Source: JALZDI01 sp965653225
Lineage (GTDB): Bacteria > Actinomycetota > Actinomycetes > Propionibacteriales > Nocardioidaceae
NCBI GenBank assembly: GCA_965653225.1
Contig: CBFGZI010000044.1
Location: forward strand, 1-26,746
DNA length: 26,746 nt
Direction of reading: 5' to 3'
Under the pieces are notes generated by a model. The model searched no databases, had not been told where the DNA came from, and was given only the letters and a program-made list of their open reading frames with translations. Below are positions 24,004 through 26,746 of this stretch, piece after piece (position 1 is the stretch's first letter; each line of letters begins with the position of its first letter). Both the position numbers and the translations under genes were made by a program.

Positions 24004-25119
24004 GTGAGCGTGGGAGAACCACGTACGGGACCAGACGACGACATCGTCGATCTGGTCCCTGTTGTGCGCCGAGTCGTGTCGGCCCGGATCCGCGACCCGT
24101 ACCTGGTCGAGGACCTCGTACAGGAGACACTTGCCCGCGTGGTGGCATCCCGCCATCGCGTGGAGGGCACCGACCTGGCCCCGTACGCCGTGGTCACCGC
24201 CCGCAACCTGATCGCCTCCCACGCCGAGCGCAACGAGCGTGCACGCCGCAACGCGCACCTTCTCGTCGACGTGGACCTTTCCGAGCGGCCGGGAGACGGG
24301 TTGCTCCGCCAGGAGGACCGCTCCGCGGTCCAGATGGCGCTCACACACCTCTCCGAGAGCGAGCGCGACCTGCTGGTCTCGCACGAGGTGCAGGGCGAGA
24401 CCACGGCGTCGATCGCCCAGCGCCGCCAAAGCACCGCCGGCGCTGTCGCGGCGCAGCTGGCCCGCACCCGCGCGAAGCTGCGCGTCGAGTACCTGCTCAT
24501 CCACGAGCGTGTCGAGCCGCCCACCGAGCACTGCCGGCCCGTGCTGCGCGCGCTGTCGGCCGGCGACCGGCGACGCGCACGCGAGCTGGACGCGCAGGGG
24601 CATCTGCTCGCGTGCGCCGTCTGCTCGCGGCTGAATGCCGCGCTCAACGGCCAGCGGGCCACCGAACCGGCAGAGGGCGAGTACCGCGTGAGCATCAAGA
24701 GGGACTCCGACGTCGTCGAGGCACGGCAGAAGGGCCGCGAGGTCGCGGGACCGCTCGGCTTCTCCGCCACCGACTGCACGATCATCGCGACCGCGATCTC
24801 CGAGGTCGCACGCAACATCGTGAAGTTCGCCGGGTCCGGCGAGGTGACGATCGCGGTCGTCCACGCCGACGACCGAGACGGGGTGCGGGTGGTGGCTCGT
24901 GACGCCGGACCGGGTATACCCGATGTTGCGCTCGCGCTCCAGGACGGCTACAGCACGTACGAGGGGCTCGGTCTGGGGCTGCCGGGCTGCCGGCGGCTGA
25001 TGGACGACTTCGAGATCGAGTCCAAGCCGGGTGAGGGCACGACCGTGACCATGACGAAGTGGAGCTCACGCACTCCGGGGAACCTTTCCGCGGGGCGCAG
25101 GCAGGAGGGCAACCGATGA
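24004..25119 (+). CDS. ECF-like sigma factor fused to a zinc-finger anti-sigma motif and an RsbT serine kinase domain
   Basis: 371 aa in one open frame. Sigma region 2 spans about 12-82 (IRDPYLVEDLVQETLARVVA, then YAVVTARNLIASHAERNER). Sigma region 4 spans about 110-166, with the helix-turn-helix TTASIAQRRQSTAGAVAAQL. A zf-HC2/ZAS motif follows: C177, then H200-x3-C204-x2-C207 (GHLLACAVCSRL). Residues 226-354 are a full RsbT-type GHKL kinase: VVEARQKGREVAGPLGFS, N-box ISEVARNIVKFAG (E267, N271), RDAGPGIPD, GYSTYEGLGLGLPGCRRLMD and KPGEGTTVTMTKW. GTG 24004 has AGGGAGG six bases upstream; ATG 23998 abuts it. The stop overlaps the rsbR start (ATGA). RsbT domains phosphorylate RsbS and RsbR and then leave the stressosome; here the released unit would carry a sigma factor (inference). 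Confidence 0.88.
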   Translation: MSVGEPRTGPDDDIVDLVPVVRRVVSARIRDPYLVEDLVQETLARVVASRHRVEGTDLAPYAVVTARNLIASHAERNERARRNAHLLVDVDLSERPGDGLLRQEDRSAVQMALTHLSESERDLLVSHEVQGETTASIAQRRQSTAGAVAAQLARTRAKLRVEYLLIHERVEPPTEHCRPVLRALSAGDRRRARELDAQGHLLACAVCSRLNAALNGQRATEPAEGEYRVSIKRDSDVVEARQKGREVAGPLGFSATDCTIIATAISEVARNIVKFAGSGEVTIAVVHADDRDGVRVVARDAGPGIPDVALALQDGYSTYEGLGLGLPGCRRLMDDFEIESKPGEGTTVTMTKWSSRTPGNLSAGRRQEGNR

Positions 25120-26009
25120 CCACTGAGACACCGCGTGACCTCGGGCAGGTCACCTCGACCTGGCAGACCGACGCGGACGGGCTGCTCTCCGAGCTCGTCG
25201 CACACCTGCGCGACAACCGCACCCCCCTGCGCCAGGAGTGGGCCACGCGCATCACCAACGCCAACCTGCTGTCGTCGATGACGCCGCACGAGATCTTCAC
25301 CGAGGCAACCAGCGTCTACGACAACTACGTGGAGGTCCTGGAGACCGGCAGCGTGGAGGCACTGCAGCAGTACGCGCAGGACCTGTCCGAGCGGATCATC
25401 CCGCGCGGCGTCGAGACCGAGGAGGTCGTCAGCATCGTGCTGCTGCTGCGCGACGTGCTGGCGCGGTCGCTGTTCGAGAAGTACCACCACGACTTCGCAC
25501 TGCTGAACCGGGTGCTGGACGCATACGAGCCGGCGGCGAACCGCATCGCCAACACCGTGGCCGTCGGGTTCGTCCAGGAGCGCGAGCGGGTCATCAGGGC
25601 TCAGCAGCGCGCGCTGCTCGAGCTGTCCACTCCCGTGCTGCAGGTGCGCGAGCGGCTGCTCATACTGCCGATCATCGGCGTCCTCGACTCCACCCGCGCG
25701 CGGCAGCTCACCGAGCAGCTGCTGCGAGGCATCCGAACCCACCGCGCGAAGGTCGTCGTCATCGACATCACGGGTGTTCCCGAGATCGACGCCGGTGTGG
25801 CGAACAACCTGGTCCAGACCGTCGACGCGTCCCGGCTCATGGGCGCCGGTGTGATCATCACCGGGCTCTCCTCGGAGATCGCGCAGACGCTGGTGACCAT
25901 CGGCGTCGACCTCAGCAAGATGAACACGGTCGGCGACCTGCAAGGGGGCATCGAGGAGGCCGAGCGGCTGCTCGGCTTCACCGTGGGGAGGAGCGACGAT
26001 GTCACGTGA
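25116..26009 (+). CDS. rsbR: RsbR-type stressosome scaffold/sensor protein
   Basis: 297 aa. Residues 1-165 form a helical sensor domain of the RsbRD_N/globin-like kind (LVAHLRDNRTPLRQEWATRI, ITNANLLSSMTPHEIFTEAT). Residues 172-288 are a STAS domain: LSTPVLQVRERLLILPIIGV, VVVIDITGVPEIDAGVANNL, then GVIITGLSSEIAQTLVTIGV. RsbR and RsbS build the stressosome that holds RsbT. The positions matching B. subtilis RsbRA T171 and T205 are S192 and A226, with the same 34-residue spacing, so the second phospho-site is absent. The ATG overlaps the upstream stop and has GGAGGG six bases upstream. The C-terminus overlaps rsbS by 11 bp. Confidence 0.9.
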   Translation: MTTETPRDLGQVTSTWQTDADGLLSELVAHLRDNRTPLRQEWATRITNANLLSSMTPHEIFTEATSVYDNYVEVLETGSVEALQQYAQDLSERIIPRGVETEEVVSIVLLLRDVLARSLFEKYHHDFALLNRVLDAYEPAANRIANTVAVGFVQERERVIRAQQRALLELSTPVLQVRERLLILPIIGVLDSTRARQLTEQLLRGIRTHRAKVVVIDITGVPEIDAGVANNLVQTVDASRLMGAGVIITGLSSEIAQTLVTIGVDLSKMNTVGDLQGGIEEAERLLGFTVGRSDDVT

Positions 26010-26436
26010 CACACGGGCGGGTCCGCTGGAGCCGCCGCGCGTCTCGATTCTGAGCGAGGGGCCCTACCTGCTCGCTTCGGTGCACACCGCACTCGACGAC
26101 GACCATCTGGTCCGCTTCCAGGAGGACCTCGTCGAGCGGATACGCCGTGACCGCGTGAAGGGCGTGATCATCGATGTCGGCGCTATGGACGTGGTCGACT
26201 CGTTCAGCTCGCGCACGCTGCGAAACATCGCCACCATGGCACGGCTGCGCGGCGCCCAGACGGTGATCGTGGGGATCAGCCCGGAGCTGGCCATCACGAT
26301 GGTGCAGCTCGGCATGGTGCTCGACCCCGTCCACACCGCGCTCGACCTCGACGAGGGGCTGGAGTGCCTCGACCAGCTGACCGGCGGACGCGGCGGACCG
26401 TCCCGACGGCTGTCACGTCAGCCGAGCCGGCGATGA
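25999..26436 (+). CDS. rsbS: RsbS-type stressosome STAS protein
   Basis: 145 aa, a single STAS domain that completes the stressosome core and is the main substrate of RsbT. The phospho-acceptor context is intact: GVIIDVGAMDVVDSFSSRTL with S68, equal to S59 of B. subtilis RsbS. GAQTVIVGISPELAITMVQL and VHTALDLDEGLECL follow, as in the family. A basic, Ser/Arg-rich tail of about 20 residues is extra. ATG 25999 has GGGGAGGAG five bases upstream, lies inside the end of rsbR, and its own stop overlaps the next start (ATGA at 26433-26436), so translation of the whole operon is coupled. Confidence 0.92.
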   Translation: MSRDTRAGPLEPPRVSILSEGPYLLASVHTALDDDHLVRFQEDLVERIRRDRVKGVIIDVGAMDVVDSFSSRTLRNIATMARLRGAQTVIVGISPELAITMVQLGMVLDPVHTALDLDEGLECLDQLTGGRGGPSRRLSRQPSRR

Positions 26437-26746
26437 GGAGCTCGCTGTCGCGCGACCCGGTGGCTCGTCTGGAGCGCAACTACACGCCGGCGCTGCTGGC
26501 GCACCTGACCAGCCGCAACGAGACCACGTTGCGTGTGGCCTACGAGCTCGGTCGCGGCGCGATCGCCGACGGCGTGGGGATGCTCGACCTGGTGCACGTG
26601 CACCATGCGGTGTTCCTGAACGTCGCGTCGTCGGTACGCGAGGTGGGTGAGCTGGCCGACATTCTCGACGCGGCCGCGGCGTTCCTGATGGAGGCGCTGG
26701 CGCCGTTCGAGATGACCCAGCAGGCGCCGGTCAGGCGGGAGAGCGG
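26433..26746 (+). CDS. RsbU_N-domain protein, N-terminal part (runs off the right edge)
   Basis: 104 visible codons, starting MRSSLSRDPVARLERNYTPA. The segments LLAHLTSRNETTLRVAYELG, RGAIADGVGMLDLVHVHHAV and AAAFLMEALAPFEMTQQ follow the four-helix RsbU N-terminal domain, which is the docking site for RsbT. In B. subtilis it is followed by a PP2C phosphatase that acts on RsbV. The effector domain here lies outside the window, so it could be a PP2C phosphatase or a kinase-type output. The start overlaps the rsbS stop. It is the fourth gene of the coupled stressosome operon and a likely target of the upstream RsbT domain. Confidence 0.8.
   Translation, partial: MRSSLSRDPVARLERNYTPALLAHLTSRNETTLRVAYELGRGAIADGVGMLDLVHVHHAVFLNVASSVREVGELADILDAAAAFLMEALAPFEMTQQAPVRRES

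Noticed and set aside
23485..24864. Leftward frame of 459 codons covering the 69-aa gene and running antisense to the sigma-RsbT gene.
   Set aside because: Only the last 69 codons, after a strong ribosome site at GTG 23694, look like protein; the rest is a mirror of the sigma-RsbT gene.
1..26746. CRISPR arrays, tRNA, rRNA, insertion sequences and attachment sites.
   Set aside because: No repeat-spacer pattern, cloverleaf, transposase-like frame or terminal repeat was found on reading the window.

Overview
The window is high-GC DNA with actinobacterial gene style: many GTG starts, tightly packed genes, hairpin terminators without T-tracts, PucR and CbtAB families, and a cobalamin riboswitch. 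It suggests a soil-type actinomycete, but I cannot name the genus. No rRNA, tRNA, CRISPR array or insertion sequence is visible.

Layout. 1-316 (-): the N-terminal part of an amino-acid permease. 496-2106 (+): a CPA1 Na+/H+ antiporter. 2154-3476 (-): an aldo/keto reductase followed by a truncated metallo-beta-lactamase-fold remnant. 3658-7250 (+): an unknown 154-aa protein, a DUF2461 protein, a cytochrome P450 and a quinone-oxidoreductase-like MDR enzyme. 7235-8248 (-): a membrane/Cys-rich + EVE-like protein and a small basic protein. 8476-9363 (+): an orphan periplasmic-binding-fold protein with no signal peptide, closed by a strong hairpin.

9590-19634 is a catabolic island. A PucR-type regulator and a PEP-utilising, rifampicin-phosphotransferase-like enzyme run leftwards. 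A putrescine-type APC permease, a class III (omega-amino acid) aminotransferase, an aldehyde dehydrogenase and a family III CoA-transferase resembling succinyl-CoA:glutarate CoA-transferase run rightwards. Together they read as import of an amine or omega-amino acid, transamination to a semialdehyde, oxidation to a dicarboxylate and activation to a CoA thioester.

19717-23694 holds small genes (ABM-like, coiled-coil/TM, sulfotransferase, conserved small protein, SnoaL-like) and a cobalamin-riboswitch-controlled cbtB-cbtA cobalt-transport pair, with a 69-aa unknown gene upstream.

24004-26746 is the most unusual part: a translationally coupled stressosome operon. Its first gene encodes, in one uninterrupted frame, ECF-type sigma regions 2 and 4, a zf-HC2/ZAS-type anti-sigma zinc motif and a complete RsbT-type serine kinase domain. 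RsbR, RsbS and the start of an RsbU_N-domain protein follow. The arrangement suggests a sigma factor that could be held in and released from a stressosome through its own kinase domain, without the usual RsbV/RsbW cascade (inference).
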